Assembly: GCF_000146165.2 (NCBI RefSeq)
Contig: NC_004347.2
Coordinates: 3,891,029 to 3,955,028, forward strand
DNA: 64,000 bases
Source of the DNA: Shewanella oneidensis MR-1
Lineage (GTDB): Bacteria; Pseudomonadota; Gammaproteobacteria; Enterobacterales; Shewanellaceae
Direction: 5' to 3'
In this document: piece after piece, positions 28,268-37,448 of the stretch
Position numbering within the stretch: the first letter of the stretch is position 1
Layout: the number at the start of each line of letters is the position of its first letter
The notes under the pieces: generated by a model
What the model saw: only the letters and a program-made list of their open reading frames with translations
What the model was told of the DNA's origin: nothing
The model's database searches: none
Program-made: the position numbers and the translations under genes

Positions 28268-28948
28268 ATGCCAGTAAACTCTATTTTGGGCGTGTTTGCA
28301 AAATCGCCAATCAAGCCCCTGCAAGAGCACATGGACAAAGTCTACGATTGCGCATCGTTACTGGTCCCCTTTTTCGAAGCCACCATCACAGGTAACTGGG
28401 ATGACGCAGTTCAAATTCGTAAGCAAATCAGCTTAGCGGAAAAGCAAGGTGACTCACTCAAACGTGAAATTCGCCTCACGCTGCCAAGCGGTTTATTTAT
28501 GCCTGTTGAACGTACTGATCTATTGGAACTTTTAACACAACAAGACAAAATTGCTAACAAAGCTAAAGATATTTCTGGCCGCGTTATTGGCCGTCAACTG
28601 CTAATCCCTCAGGCTTTACAAGTCCCCTTTATTGCATATTTACAACGTTGTATCGACGCTGTAGGTCTTGCACAACAAGTCATTAACGAGCTCGATGATT
28701 TGCTCGAAGCAGGTTTCCGTGGTCGTGAAGTCGATTTTGTGGCCAAAATGATCAACGAGCTCGATATCATCGAAGAAGATACTGACGACTTACAAATTCA
28801 GCTGCGTCGTCAATTATTTGCGTTGGAATCAGAATTGAATCCTGTCGATGTGATGTTCCTCTATAAAACGATTGAATGGGTCGGTGGTCTTGCAGATCTT
28901 GCCGAACGAGTCGGTTCGCGTCTTGAGCTTATGCTGGCTCGCGTTTAA
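28268..28948 (+). CDS. PhoU-like DUF47 phosphate transport regulator
   Basis: A 226-residue helical protein of the DUF47/TIGR00153 family, related to PhoU. It starts MPVNSILGVFAKSPIKPLQE and contains the metal-binding helix motif ELDIIEEDTDDLQ. Genes of this family are paired with Pit phosphate transporters, as here (26 bp ahead of pitA), and are believed to modulate the transporter. The distal upstream spacer carries a Pho box. Confidence 0.9.
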   Translation: MPVNSILGVFAKSPIKPLQEHMDKVYDCASLLVPFFEATITGNWDDAVQIRKQISLAEKQGDSLKREIRLTLPSGLFMPVERTDLLELLTQQDKIANKAKDISGRVIGRQLLIPQALQVPFIAYLQRCIDAVGLAQQVINELDDLLEAGFRGREVDFVAKMINELDIIEEDTDDLQIQLRRQLFALESELNPVDVMFLYKTIEWVGGLADLAERVGSRLELMLARV

Positions 28949-28973
28949 TAAATAAGGTTATCAAGGTATCAAT

Positions 28974-30263
28974 ATGGTTGATGCAGGTATGGAGGTGGCT
29001 AACGTTTTAGCCACTAATGGGCAATTGCTTATTGCCATTGCGGCCGCGTTTGGTTTTCTTATGGCGTGGGGTATTGGCGCTAATGACGTCGCCAATGCGA
29101 TGGGAACCTCAGTAGGTTCTAACGCTATTACGATTAAGCAAGCGATTATTATCGCGATGATCTTTGAATTCTCAGGTGCGTTTTTAGCAGGGGGAGAAGT
29201 TACCAATACCATTCGAAGCGGTATTGTTGACTCAAACTATTTTACTGAAACGCCTGAATTGCTAGTGTATGGCATGATTGGTTCACTGTTAGCCGCAGGT
29301 ATTTGGTTAGTAGTGGCATCAGCATTAGGCTGGCCAGTATCAACGACACATTCTATTGTGGGCGCGATTATTGGTTTTGCTGCTGTTGGAGTGGGTACAG
29401 AGGCTGTTGCTTGGGAAAAGGTTGGCGGTATTGTTGGCTCTTGGGTCATCACCCCAGCAATTTCTGGCTTTATGGCTTTTATTCTGTTCCAAAGTACTCA
29501 AAAGTTGATTTTCAACACTGATGATCCTCTTGCTAACGCCAAACGCTATGTGCCTTTCTACATGGCATTTGCCGGATTCATTATGGCGTTGATGACCATA
29601 CTTAAAGGCCTTTCCCATGTGGGCCTACATTTCTCTATTACTGAGTCCTATTTGCTTGCTGCTGTTATTGCTGCCGTTGTTGGTATAGCAGGTAAAATTG
29701 CAATTTCACGTTTAAAAATGAGCGACAAGGCTAACCGCCAAACTATGTTTGCTAACGTTGAGAAAGTGTTTGCAATTTTAATGGTATTGACCGCCTGTTG
29801 TATGGCTTTCGCCCATGGTTCAAACGATGTTGCTAACGCGATAGGCCCATTAGCGGCAGTAGTATCTGTGGTGAATAGTGGTGGTGAAATTGCCTCAAAA
29901 TCACCGTTAGTTTGGTGGATCCTGCCTTTAGGTGCCATCGGTATCGTCATGGGTCTAGCGATTTTTGGTCAGCGCGTGATGCAAACCATTGGTAAAAACA
30001 TCACTCACTTAACCCCAAGTCGTGGCTTTGCTGCCGAATTAGCAGCGGCAACAACCGTTGTGATTGCATCAAGTACAGGTTTACCTATCTCTACTACCCA
30101 AACCTTAGTGGGCGCGGTATTAGGTGTGGGTATGGCCCGTGGTATTGCAGCAATCAATATCGGTGTTGTGCGTAATATTGTTGTATCTTGGGTGGTGACT
30201 TTACCTGCCGGTGCGGGTCTATCAATCATCTTCTTCTTTACGATTAAAGGAATCTTTAACTAA
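28974..30263 (+). CDS. pitA: Inorganic phosphate transporter, Pit family
   Basis: A 429-residue inner-membrane transporter with about eleven hydrophobic segments. The duplicated Pit signature is visible as GANDVANAMGTSVGS near the N terminus and GSNDVANAIGPLAAVV in the second half, together with PVSTTHSIVGAIIGF and PISTTQTLVGAVLGVG. Pit carriers import phosphate, probably as a neutral metal-phosphate complex, with protons. The gene forms an operon with the DUF47 gene. The symbol follows general use for the family; the closest named homologue could also be pitB. Confidence 0.9.
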   Translation: MVDAGMEVANVLATNGQLLIAIAAAFGFLMAWGIGANDVANAMGTSVGSNAITIKQAIIIAMIFEFSGAFLAGGEVTNTIRSGIVDSNYFTETPELLVYGMIGSLLAAGIWLVVASALGWPVSTTHSIVGAIIGFAAVGVGTEAVAWEKVGGIVGSWVITPAISGFMAFILFQSTQKLIFNTDDPLANAKRYVPFYMAFAGFIMALMTILKGLSHVGLHFSITESYLLAAVIAAVVGIAGKIAISRLKMSDKANRQTMFANVEKVFAILMVLTACCMAFAHGSNDVANAIGPLAAVVSVVNSGGEIASKSPLVWWILPLGAIGIVMGLAIFGQRVMQTIGKNITHLTPSRGFAAELAAATTVVIASSTGLPISTTQTLVGAVLGVGMARGIAAINIGVVRNIVVSWVVTLPAGAGLSIIFFFTIKGIFN

Positions 30264-30345
30264 AGAAGCACAAAACTGCTATGGCAAGCTTGCTGTAGAA
30301 ACGCGCTAAACCCAGAGGAATCGCTAGCATGGATGCAGCAAAGTT

Positions 30346-30372
30346 GAGGGAAGTCTATGACTTCCCTCTTGC
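30346..30372 (+). terminator. Hairpin after pitA
   Basis: GAGGGAAGTC / GACTTCCCTC with a TAT loop lies between pitA and the SH3 protein gene. The T run is short, so it may be a partial terminator. Confidence 0.55.
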
Positions 30373-30429
30373 ATTGCAAGCCTCAAATCCATAGCATGTG
30401 GTCACTATTTCGTTGATGAGAATACAAAA

Positions 30430-31008
30430 GTGTTAAGAATGCTGACTCTGTTGGGAATAATGTTACTCTCCCCCAACCTGCTGGCCGAAGGCCAATCCCG
30501 CTATATCTCGGATAACGTGTTTCTTTATCTTCTTAATGGCCCAGGTACTGATTACCGTATTTTGGGTTCGATTGAGGCAGGGCAACCCATTACGCTTCAG
30601 GGTGAAACCCAAGGCGATTATTCAAAAATAGTCGATCATAAAGGTCGCGAAGGTTGGGTGCAGACCAATTTAATCAGTTCAACCCCGAGTTTTCGTGAGC
30701 AAGTGTCAACATTGACAAATGAGCTAAACGAAGCGAAAGCAAAACTGGCTGAAGTGTTAAATTCGACGGGTAACCAAACCGATGAGGTTGCTGAACTTAA
30801 AGCTCAGTTAGCAGAAGCACAAACCATGCTTGCTAAAGCCAATCAAGAGCGTGAAAACCTCAAAATGGCGGTTGATCATAGCGCCCAAGAAACACAATTT
30901 GCCCTATGGCGTGAAGGTGGGATTATTGCCGCTGCTGGTTTAGTCGTCGGGGTAATCTTGGTTTATCTGCCAAGACCACAGCGCCGCAACAAGAAGCGTT
31001 GGATGTAA
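30430..31008 (+). CDS. YgiM-type SH3-domain membrane protein
   Basis: A 192-residue protein with a signal peptide (MLTLLGIMLLSPNLLAE), a bacterial SH3 domain (residues 25-85, GPGTDYRILGSIEAGQPI and GREGWVQTNLIS), a coiled coil (residues 95-150) and a C-terminal membrane segment followed by a basic tail (RPQRRNKKRWM). This is the layout of the TIGR04211 family (E. coli YgiM), of unknown function. A GTG is taken as start; an ATG three codons in is equally possible. In E. coli ygiM is also close to ygiF and glnE, and that neighbourhood is kept here in part. Confidence 0.83.
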   Translation: MLRMLTLLGIMLLSPNLLAEGQSRYISDNVFLYLLNGPGTDYRILGSIEAGQPITLQGETQGDYSKIVDHKGREGWVQTNLISSTPSFREQVSTLTNELNEAKAKLAEVLNSTGNQTDEVAELKAQLAEAQTMLAKANQERENLKMAVDHSAQETQFALWREGGIIAAAGLVVGVILVYLPRPQRRNKKRWM

Positions 31009-31038
31009 TTTTTACACTAACGGCCTCTAAATAAACGC

Positions 31039-31071
31039 AAAAGCCAGTGTTTTCAAACACTGGCTTTTTTG
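31039..31071 (+). terminator. Rho-independent terminator of the SH3 protein gene
   Basis: AAAAGCCAGTGTTT and AACACTGGCTTTTTT form a strong stem with a T run. Confidence 0.9.
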
Positions 31072-31162
31072 TCAATCAAGCGTTACATCTAGCCATTAAC
31101 AAGCTAATCAAACAATCTTCACATTCTTTCGCGCTATAGTGTTGTCCGTCACATTTTGGTTG

Positions 31163-31199
31163 TATAATCTGCGCGCGCAAAGCTTCATATTGTATACAA
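31163..31199 (+). promoter_or_regulatory. Candidate putA promoter and operator
   Basis: TATAAT at 31163-31168 is a consensus -10. A perfect 10-bp palindrome TTGTATACAA lies 21 bp downstream at 31190-31199, in a repressor-like position. The -35 is less certain (TTGTCC, 15 bp away). The regulator is not known from this window; PutA lacks a DNA-binding domain here. Confidence 0.45.
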
Positions 31200-31280
31200 A
31201 ATATCAAATGCGTTTCGCGCCCCCCATTTTTGTTTCAACAATAGAGCCCAAAACAACTGGCCAAGATGGAAGCGATTACT

Positions 31281-34200
31281 ATGTTCAAAGCGAGTGAAGT
31301 GCTGGCAGGCCGCTACGATTCTGCCAATCTCGACGAACTGTTCAAAGCTGTCACCGACAACTACATTGTCGATGAAGAACAATACTTGTCAGAGCTAATC
31401 AAACTAGTCCCCTCCAGTGATGAAGCGATTGAGCGCGTCACTCGTCGTGCCCACGAACTGGTGAACAAAGTTCGTCAATTTGAGAAAAAAGGCTTAATGG
31501 TTGGCATCGATGCCTTCCTACAGCAATACAGCTTAGAGACTCAGGAAGGTATCATCCTGATGTGTTTAGCCGAAGCCCTACTGCGTATTCCCGATGCGGC
31601 CACCGCTGACGCCTTGATTGAAGATAAACTTTCAGGTGCAAAATGGGATGAACACTTAAGCAAGAGCGATTCGGTACTGGTTAACGCCTCCACTTGGGGC
31701 CTGATGCTCACCGGTAAAATTGTCAGCTTAGATAAAAAAATCGACGGCAGCTCAAGTAACCTATTAGGCCGTTTAGTCAATCGTTTAGGTGAACCCGTGA
31801 TCCGCCAAGCCATGATGGCCGCGATGAAAATCATGGGTAAACAGTTCGTTCTTGGCCGCACCATGAAAGAAGCGCTTAAGAACAGCGAAGACAAGCGTAA
31901 ATTAGGTTACACCCACTCCTACGATATGCTGGGCGAAGCCGCGCTGACGCGTAAAGATGCCGAAAAATACTTTACCGATTATGCCAATGCGATTACCGAG
32001 TTAGGCGCGCAAAGCTATAACGAAAGTGAATCTCCACGCCCAACGATTTCAATTAAGTTGTCGGCATTGCACCCACGTTACGAAGTCGCTAACGAAGACC
32101 GTGTACTAACCGAGCTGTATGACACCGTCATTCGCCTAATTAAACTCGCGCGCGGGTTAAATATCGGTATTTCTATCGACGCCGAAGAAGTTGACCGTCT
32201 CGAACTGTCATTAAAGCTGTTCCAAAAACTGTTTAATTCTGAAGCCACTAAAGGCTGGGGATTACTGGGTATCGTTGTTCAAGCTTACTCTAAGCGCGCG
32301 CTACCTGTACTGGTATGGTTAACCCGCCTAGCGAAAGAGCAAGGCGATGAAATCCCGGTTCGCTTAGTCAAAGGCGCTTACTGGGATAGCGAGCTTAAAT
32401 GGGCGCAGCAGGCAGGCGAAGCCGCTTACCCACTTTACACCCGCAAAGCAGGGACAGACGTATCTTACTTAGCCTGTGCGCGTTACCTGTTATCCGACGC
32501 CACCCGCGGCGCGATTTACCCTCAATTTGCCAGCCACAACGCGCAAACCGTTGCGGCAATTTCCGATATGGCGGGCGATCGTAACCACGAATTCCAACGT
32601 CTACACGGTATGGGACAAGAGCTGTACGACACCATTCTGTCGGAAGCGGGCGCGAAAGCAGTACGTATCTACGCCCCCATCGGTGCCCATAAGGATCTGC
32701 TGCCCTACTTAGTACGTCGCCTACTGGAAAACGGTGCGAACACCTCGTTCGTGCACAAACTGGTCGATCCGAAAACGCCTATTGAGTCTTTAGTGGTTCA
32801 TCCGTTAAAGACATTGACCAGCTACAAAACCCTGGCTAACAACAAAATCGTTTTACCTATCGATATTTTCGGTAGCGATCGCAAAAATTCCAAGGGACTC
32901 AATATGAACATTATTTCAGAAGCAGAGCCATTCTTCGCGGCCTTAGACAAATTCAAATCAACACAGTGGCAAGCGGGTCCTCTGGTTAATGGTCAACCCT
33001 TAACTGGCGAGCACAAAACCATTGTTAGCCCATTCGATACCACTCAAACTGTGGGTCAAGTGGCCTTTGCCGACAAAGCAGCTATCGAACAAGCCGTGTC
33101 TTCTGCTCATGCGGCTTTCGGCTCTTGGACCCGTACACCTGTTGAAGTGCGCGCCTCGGCACTGCAAAAGCTAGCGGATCTGTTAGAAGAAAACCGCGAA
33201 GAACTGATTGCCCTCTGTACCCGTGAAGCAGGTAAGAGCATTCAAGACGGTATCGACGAAGTGCGTGAAGCCGTCGACTTCTGCCGTTACTACGCAGTAC
33301 AAGCCAAGAAGCTGATGTCAAAACCTGAACTGCTCCCAGGCCCAACAGGCGAGTTAAACGAACTCTTCCTCCAAGGTCGCGGTGTATTTGTGTGTATCAG
33401 CCCATGGAACTTCCCATTAGCGATCTTCTTAGGCCAAGTCTCAGCGGCCCTAGCAGCGGGTAACACTGTGGTCGCAAAACCTGCGGAACAGACGTCAATC
33501 ATTGGTTACCGCGCAGTGCAGTTAGCACACCAAGCGGGTATTCCAACGGACGTGCTGCAATATCTGCCAGGTACAGGCGCCACCGTTGGTAACGCACTGA
33601 CGGCTGATGAGCGCATTGGCGGCGTATGCTTTACCGGTTCAACGGGCACAGCCAAACTGATTAACCGCACGCTGGCAAACCGTGAAGGCGCGATCATTCC
33701 GTTAATCGCCGAAACCGGTGGCCAAAACGCCATGGTGGTTGATTCTACTTCTCAACCAGAACAAGTGGTTAACGATGTAGTGTCTTCATCCTTCACCAGC
33801 GCGGGTCAACGCTGCTCGGCGCTGCGCGTACTCTTCCTGCAGGAAGATATTGCTGACCGCGTTATTGATGTTCTGCAAGGTGCGATGGATGAGCTAGTGA
33901 TTGGCAATCCAAGTTCAATCAAAACTGACGTAGGTCCAGTGATTGATGCAACAGCCAAAGCCAACCTTGATGCCCATATCGACCACATTAAGCAAGTTGG
34001 CAAGCTGATCAAGCAAATGTCTCTGCCAGCGGGCACTGAGAATGGTCACTTTGTAGCGCCAACAGCCGTTGAAATTGATTCAATCAAAGTGCTTGAAAAA
34101 GAACACTTTGGCCCAATCCTGCACGTGATCCGTTACAAAGCATCAGAACTTGCCCATGTGATCGATGAAATCAACAGCACAGGCTTTGGTTTAACCTTAG

Positions 34201-34460
34201 GTATCCACAGCCGTAACGAAGGCCATGCCCTCGAAGTGGCGGATAAAGTGAATGTCGGCAACGTGTACATTAACCGTAACCAAATCGGCGCGGTGGTTGG
34301 AGTACAGCCTTTCGGCGGTCAAGGTCTATCTGGCACAGGTCCAAAAGCCGGTGGTCCACACTACTTAACCCGTTTCGTGACTGAAAAAACCCGCACTAAC
34401 AACATCACCGCTATCGGTGGTAATGCGACCCTGCTGTCACTCGGTGATAGCGACGCCTAA
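31281..34460 (+). CDS. putA: Bifunctional proline dehydrogenase / glutamate-semialdehyde dehydrogenase
   Basis: A 1,059-residue enzyme that oxidises proline to glutamate in two steps with substrate channelling. Residues 80-510 hold the FAD-dependent proline dehydrogenase (SIKLSALHPRY, RLVKGAYWDSE, ASHNAQTV). Residues 560-1040 hold an NAD-dependent aldehyde dehydrogenase (ISPWNFPLAIF, GSTGTAK, catalytic Cys in SAGQRCSALR, QPFGGQGLSGTGPKAGG). The N-terminal ribbon-helix-helix repressor domain of E. coli PutA is absent. I start at 31281 because GGAAG lies 8 bases upstream; an ATG at 31266 adds five residues but has no ribosome site. Confidence 0.95.
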   Translation: MFKASEVLAGRYDSANLDELFKAVTDNYIVDEEQYLSELIKLVPSSDEAIERVTRRAHELVNKVRQFEKKGLMVGIDAFLQQYSLETQEGIILMCLAEALLRIPDAATADALIEDKLSGAKWDEHLSKSDSVLVNASTWGLMLTGKIVSLDKKIDGSSSNLLGRLVNRLGEPVIRQAMMAAMKIMGKQFVLGRTMKEALKNSEDKRKLGYTHSYDMLGEAALTRKDAEKYFTDYANAITELGAQSYNESESPRPTISIKLSALHPRYEVANEDRVLTELYDTVIRLIKLARGLNIGISIDAEEVDRLELSLKLFQKLFNSEATKGWGLLGIVVQAYSKRALPVLVWLTRLAKEQGDEIPVRLVKGAYWDSELKWAQQAGEAAYPLYTRKAGTDVSYLACARYLLSDATRGAIYPQFASHNAQTVAAISDMAGDRNHEFQRLHGMGQELYDTILSEAGAKAVRIYAPIGAHKDLLPYLVRRLLENGANTSFVHKLVDPKTPIESLVVHPLKTLTSYKTLANNKIVLPIDIFGSDRKNSKGLNMNIISEAEPFFAALDKFKSTQWQAGPLVNGQPLTGEHKTIVSPFDTTQTVGQVAFADKAAIEQAVSSAHAAFGSWTRTPVEVRASALQKLADLLEENREELIALCTREAGKSIQDGIDEVREAVDFCRYYAVQAKKLMSKPELLPGPTGELNELFLQGRGVFVCISPWNFPLAIFLGQVSAALAAGNTVVAKPAEQTSIIGYRAVQLAHQAGIPTDVLQYLPGTGATVGNALTADERIGGVCFTGSTGTAKLINRTLANREGAIIPLIAETGGQNAMVVDSTSQPEQVVNDVVSSSFTSAGQRCSALRVLFLQEDIADRVIDVLQGAMDELVIGNPSSIKTDVGPVIDATAKANLDAHIDHIKQVGKLIKQMSLPAGTENGHFVAPTAVEIDSIKVLEKEHFGPILHVIRYKASELAHVIDEINSTGFGLTLGIHSRNEGHALEVADKVNVGNVYINRNQIGAVVGVQPFGGQGLSGTGPKAGGPHYLTRFVTEKTRTNNITAIGGNATLLSLGDSDA

Positions 34461-34506
34461 GCTTGCTCACATCTTCAGCTTTAAGCTAAGACCATTACAT
34501 AAAGTT

Positions 34507-34535
34507 AAGGCCAGACACTGTCTGGCCTTTTTATT
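34507..34535 (+). terminator. putA terminator
   Basis: AAGGCCAGAC and GTCTGGCCTT with a three-base loop are followed by a T run. Confidence 0.92.
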
Positions 34536-34546
34536 TCATTAATCAA

Positions 34547-34775
34547 AATCAAAGTCGTGGGGCTTCACCCCACACCCGACCAAGGAGGACTGCTCGTCCT
34601 ATCCTCCTTGGATGCTCCAAGACGCCCCTAACGGAGTTGAAAGCCCCTTGTGCTCATAGCCAAATTTGCTATCGCTTCCGAAGGATGCGTCCCTGCACCT
34701 GCGAAAGCTAGCTCGCCATCCATAGCAAGACTCACGCAATTTGTCTATTCGCCCTGCGGCAACTCCGAGGGGAGG
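34547..34775 (+). repeat. Structured dispersed repeat, copy A
   Basis: This about 230-bp element begins AATCAA-n-GTCGTGG, followed by a GGGCTTCACCCC hairpin and CACCCGACCAA. It contains inner stems such as CCAAGGAGGA ... TCCTCCTTGG and ends GGCAACTCCGAGGGGAGG. A diverged copy with the same ends lies inverted at 36091-36328. It has no reading frame of note. Confidence 0.7.
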
Positions 34776-35107
34776 CGTATTCTGTTACTTCGGAGTTAAC
34801 TGTTAATCCCAAGAGAGTTATGCCTATCCCATCATTAAGACGTGAGCGTAAAAAATGAAAAAGCTAAAGTGATATCAAGTAATTACCAACCAAACGGTAT
34901 AAAAAACCGCTACCGCAAAAAAGCAAATTCCTATAGCATCATTTATACCAATTGACATGGATGTGGCAGCGGCCAAGTCCAACAAGCGATTTATGCTCTG
35001 CAAACAACGCAGCGCATAAATACTAAGAAGTTATGCTCTAATCTATTAAATTTTGAAACTTGTTTTTCATTTTTTGTAATGGTGAATTTATTTAACTCGG
35101 AGGTTAT
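34776..35107. other. AT-rich spacer before the DUF2971 gene
   Basis: Nothing beyond short hairpins is seen. The last 40 bp are AT-rich and end in a strong ribosome site (CGGAGG) for the DUF2971 gene. A promoter is likely in 35040-35095, but no clear -35/-10 pair can be fixed. Confidence 0.4.
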
Positions 35108-35869
35108 ATGGCAGCGAATACAACAGGAACAATAATGAGACAACCAGAAGATGGCAATATTAGACTTTGGCGCTATATGGATTTTTCAAAATTTGTCGCG
35201 CTAATATCATCAAAATCACTTTTCTTGAATCGAGTTGATAGATTTACGGATCCTTATGAAGGTCATTTTTCGAGTCTAAATAACCGACTCAGAAATAGCA
35301 TTTATGAAGCCAAATATGCGGGTTCTGAGATTGATCCCCATAAAGTTGCTAGTGCAATATTCGACTTTAATAGTTTCTCCAGACAATGGACTTATGTGAA
35401 TTGCTGGCATGCAAACAAGTATGAATCAGCAGCTATGTGGGATTTATACGCCAAGACAGAAGAAGCAATTGCTATTGAAACTGATTATAACTCATTAGCA
35501 GCAGTGCTACCTTCTGAAGCTCAATTAGGTTTTGTTGAATATATCGATTTTGATACTGAGTGGATGCCGGAAAATAATGCAACTTACCCCTACTTACATA
35601 AGAGAAAATCTTTCGAACATGAGAAAGAGGTTCGAATCATAGTACAGGAGATACCGAGGGCAAAAAGTGGAGTTGGTTTCGATAGGGAAGCTGTAAATGA
35701 TAAACATGGCATATCACTAGATATCGATTTGAATCAGTTAATCAAATCAATTCATGTTTCACCGACAGCACCTAAATGGTTAGTCGATCTAACTGATACG
35801 GTGTCAAAAACCTTTGGCATTGACGCACACGTTAAGCAATCAGATTTATATAAAGCACCAATCAAATAA
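35108..35869 (+). CDS. DUF2971-domain protein
   Basis: A 253-residue soluble protein matching the DUF2971 pattern: LWRYMDFSKFVALISSKSLF and LNRVDRFTDPYEG at the N terminus, CWHANKYESAAMWDLYAKTEE in the middle and a KRKSFEHEKEVRII block. The function of the family is unknown; members are often found in variable regions. Its base composition is clearly more AT-rich than its neighbours, it has an excellent ribosome site, and it is bracketed by inverted copies of a repeat, all of which point to acquisition. Confidence 0.82.
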   Translation: MAANTTGTIMRQPEDGNIRLWRYMDFSKFVALISSKSLFLNRVDRFTDPYEGHFSSLNNRLRNSIYEAKYAGSEIDPHKVASAIFDFNSFSRQWTYVNCWHANKYESAAMWDLYAKTEEAIAIETDYNSLAAVLPSEAQLGFVEYIDFDTEWMPENNATYPYLHKRKSFEHEKEVRIIVQEIPRAKSGVGFDREAVNDKHGISLDIDLNQLIKSIHVSPTAPKWLVDLTDTVSKTFGIDAHVKQSDLYKAPIK

Positions 35870-35910
35870 TAGTTCATGAGTTCTTTGGGATTGGTGTTTT
35901 AATCCGGAAC

Positions 35911-36030
35911 GAGAGGCTGTTCATAATTCTGTGTCAGGTTAATTTCACAGATCGATATGGTTTTCTAAGCGCCCCTCAAAATGGATTGAGAGCTGTGATA
36001 GCGTCAAATTCCAGTTTTGGATGGCAGAAA
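35911..36030 (-). pseudogene. Remnant of an IS256-family element (transposase 3' end and terminal repeat)
   Basis: The reverse strand reads IQNWNLTLSQLSIHFEGRLE then NHIDL and a stop, closely matching the C terminus of the intact IS256 transposase in this window (IHNWSLCLSQLAIYFEGRLD). The end repeat GTTCATAATTCTGTGTCA is also present at about 35919. Everything upstream of residue about -28 is missing. It is a different, older copy than the intact element. Confidence 0.85.
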
Positions 36031-36090
36031 AGACAGGACAGGCGCAGATCTTCGGGGATTAATAGCTCGCACAGTTGCGTCAGGAGTTCA

Positions 36091-36328
36091 CCTTCCCCTG
36101 CGAAGTTGCTGAAGGGCGTTGAAGAAAATCGCGTGAGCGAGGCATGGATGCCGAGTTAGCTTTCGGGGTACAGGATGTACCATCGGAAGCGTTAGCGATT
36201 TTCGAATAAGCACGAAGCCACTCATTAATGCATGTAACTTCGCTAGGGACGCCGGGGGATTTCCAAAAGGGGAACAGGCGTTTTTCCCCTTTTGGTCGGG
36301 TGTGGGGTGAAGCCCCACGACGTTGATT
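36091..36328 (-). repeat. Structured dispersed repeat, copy B, inverted
   Basis: Read on the reverse strand it begins AATCAACGTCGTGG, followed by GGCTTCACCCCACACCCGAC, and ends with AGCAACTTCGCAGGGGAAGG, as copy A does at 34547-34775. The middle differs (a CCAAAAGGGG ... CCCCTTTTGG stem). It faces copy A across the DUF2971 gene. Confidence 0.7.
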
Positions 36329-36623
36329 CACCTCGGCCGAAAGGCCGCCATTTAACGCAATAGCATTAAGGACACTTAATGCCCAAGTGCCCCGCTCCGA
36401 GATATGACCTTAACTCATTTTCTAACTCACTTACCTCACAAGAATTTCCTCAAAACTGAGTCTCACCAAGCAAGCGGTTTTAAAGCCAATGTGAGCGGCT
36501 TCAAAATGTGAATAGCCGAGATTTGAAAGCGATATGAGGGGATTGCGCCTAGAAGATAAAAACCTTCATAATCGCCATTCAATCAATTTTTCACGTTCCC
36601 AAGGTCACTTTCTCAAGGTTGCT
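36329..36623. other. Intergenic region upstream of the DUF599 gene
   Basis: A small hairpin with a GAAA loop (CGGCCGAAAGGCCG, about 36334-36347) is visible. The rest has no convincing frame. The open frame from 36534 extends upstream of the DUF599 start, but its first 30 residues do not look like part of the family. Confidence 0.4.
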
Positions 36624-37358
36624 ATGACATTTTCGCTATTGGATATTTCTGCATTGACATGGTTTATCGTTTCTTGGGCTGGCTATACCGCCTTTGCTCG
36701 GCGCAAAGCGAAGGACACTGACTGTATTGCTCGAGGTCTGCATAAGCACAGGATCTACTGGATGCTTGAGTTGATGACCCGGGGTGTGCGTGTGGGCGAT
36801 GCGGCGTTGCTGGCAAACCTTGAACGCAATATTGCCTTTTTTGCCTCAACAACCCTATTTGTACTCGCGGGGGTATTAACCTTATTTGCACAGGTCGAAC
36901 GCCTCGAAGCCGTAATCGCCACCATTCCCTATGCCACGCCGCCGAATCACTCGCTGGTACAGGTAAAATTAGCATTATTGGTGGTCATTTTTGTGATGGC
37001 ATTTTTTCAATTTACCTGGTCGATGCGCCAATACGGCTTTGTAAACGTAATGATAGGCGCGGGCCCGATGGATAGCGAAGGCGCCAATGACAACCTCAAA
37101 GCCTACGCAAGACAAATGGCCACGGTGCAAGACCAAGCCGCCCACTCATATAACTATGGCCTGCGGGCTTACTACTTTTCGATGGCCGTGCTCTGCTGGT
37201 TTGTGCACCCAATACTGTTTATTTTGGCGAGTTTATTTGTGGTGGTCACGCTCTATCGCCGCGAATTTAAATCCCGCGCAGTATTGGCCATTACCGCAGC
37301 TAAGGCACATCTAGGATCAGAGTATCAAGCCCGCGAGACAAAGCGCCAATCCCGTTAA
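36624..37358 (+). CDS. DUF599-family membrane protein
   Basis: A 244-residue inner-membrane protein with about four hydrophobic segments. It matches DUF599: FIVSWAGYTAFARRKAKDTD, MLELMTRGVRVGDAALLANLE, NIAFFASTTLFVLAGVLTLF and a C-terminal FSMAVLCWFVHPILFILAS. Its function is unknown. I use the ATG at 36624 with AAGG before it; the longer frame from 36534 adds an atypical extension. Confidence 0.82.
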   Translation: MTFSLLDISALTWFIVSWAGYTAFARRKAKDTDCIARGLHKHRIYWMLELMTRGVRVGDAALLANLERNIAFFASTTLFVLAGVLTLFAQVERLEAVIATIPYATPPNHSLVQVKLALLVVIFVMAFFQFTWSMRQYGFVNVMIGAGPMDSEGANDNLKAYARQMATVQDQAAHSYNYGLRAYYFSMAVLCWFVHPILFILASLFVVVTLYRREFKSRAVLAITAAKAHLGSEYQARETKRQSR

Positions 37359-37448
37359 TTTTTATCAAAAATAAGACTTCAACCTTTAAAAATGCCGTCT
37401 TATTCTATACTCATTGGGTTTATGACCAATCAATAATTGGAGTGAGCC

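Noticed and set aside
34547..36328. Integron-like attC or CRISPR nature of the repeats
   Set aside because: There are only two diverged copies in opposite orientation, no integrase, no regular spacing and no attC core sites.
36080..36331. 83- and 76-residue frames opposite the 36091-36328 repeat
   Set aside because: They are produced by the structured repeat itself; the other copy at 34547-34775 does not keep the frame.
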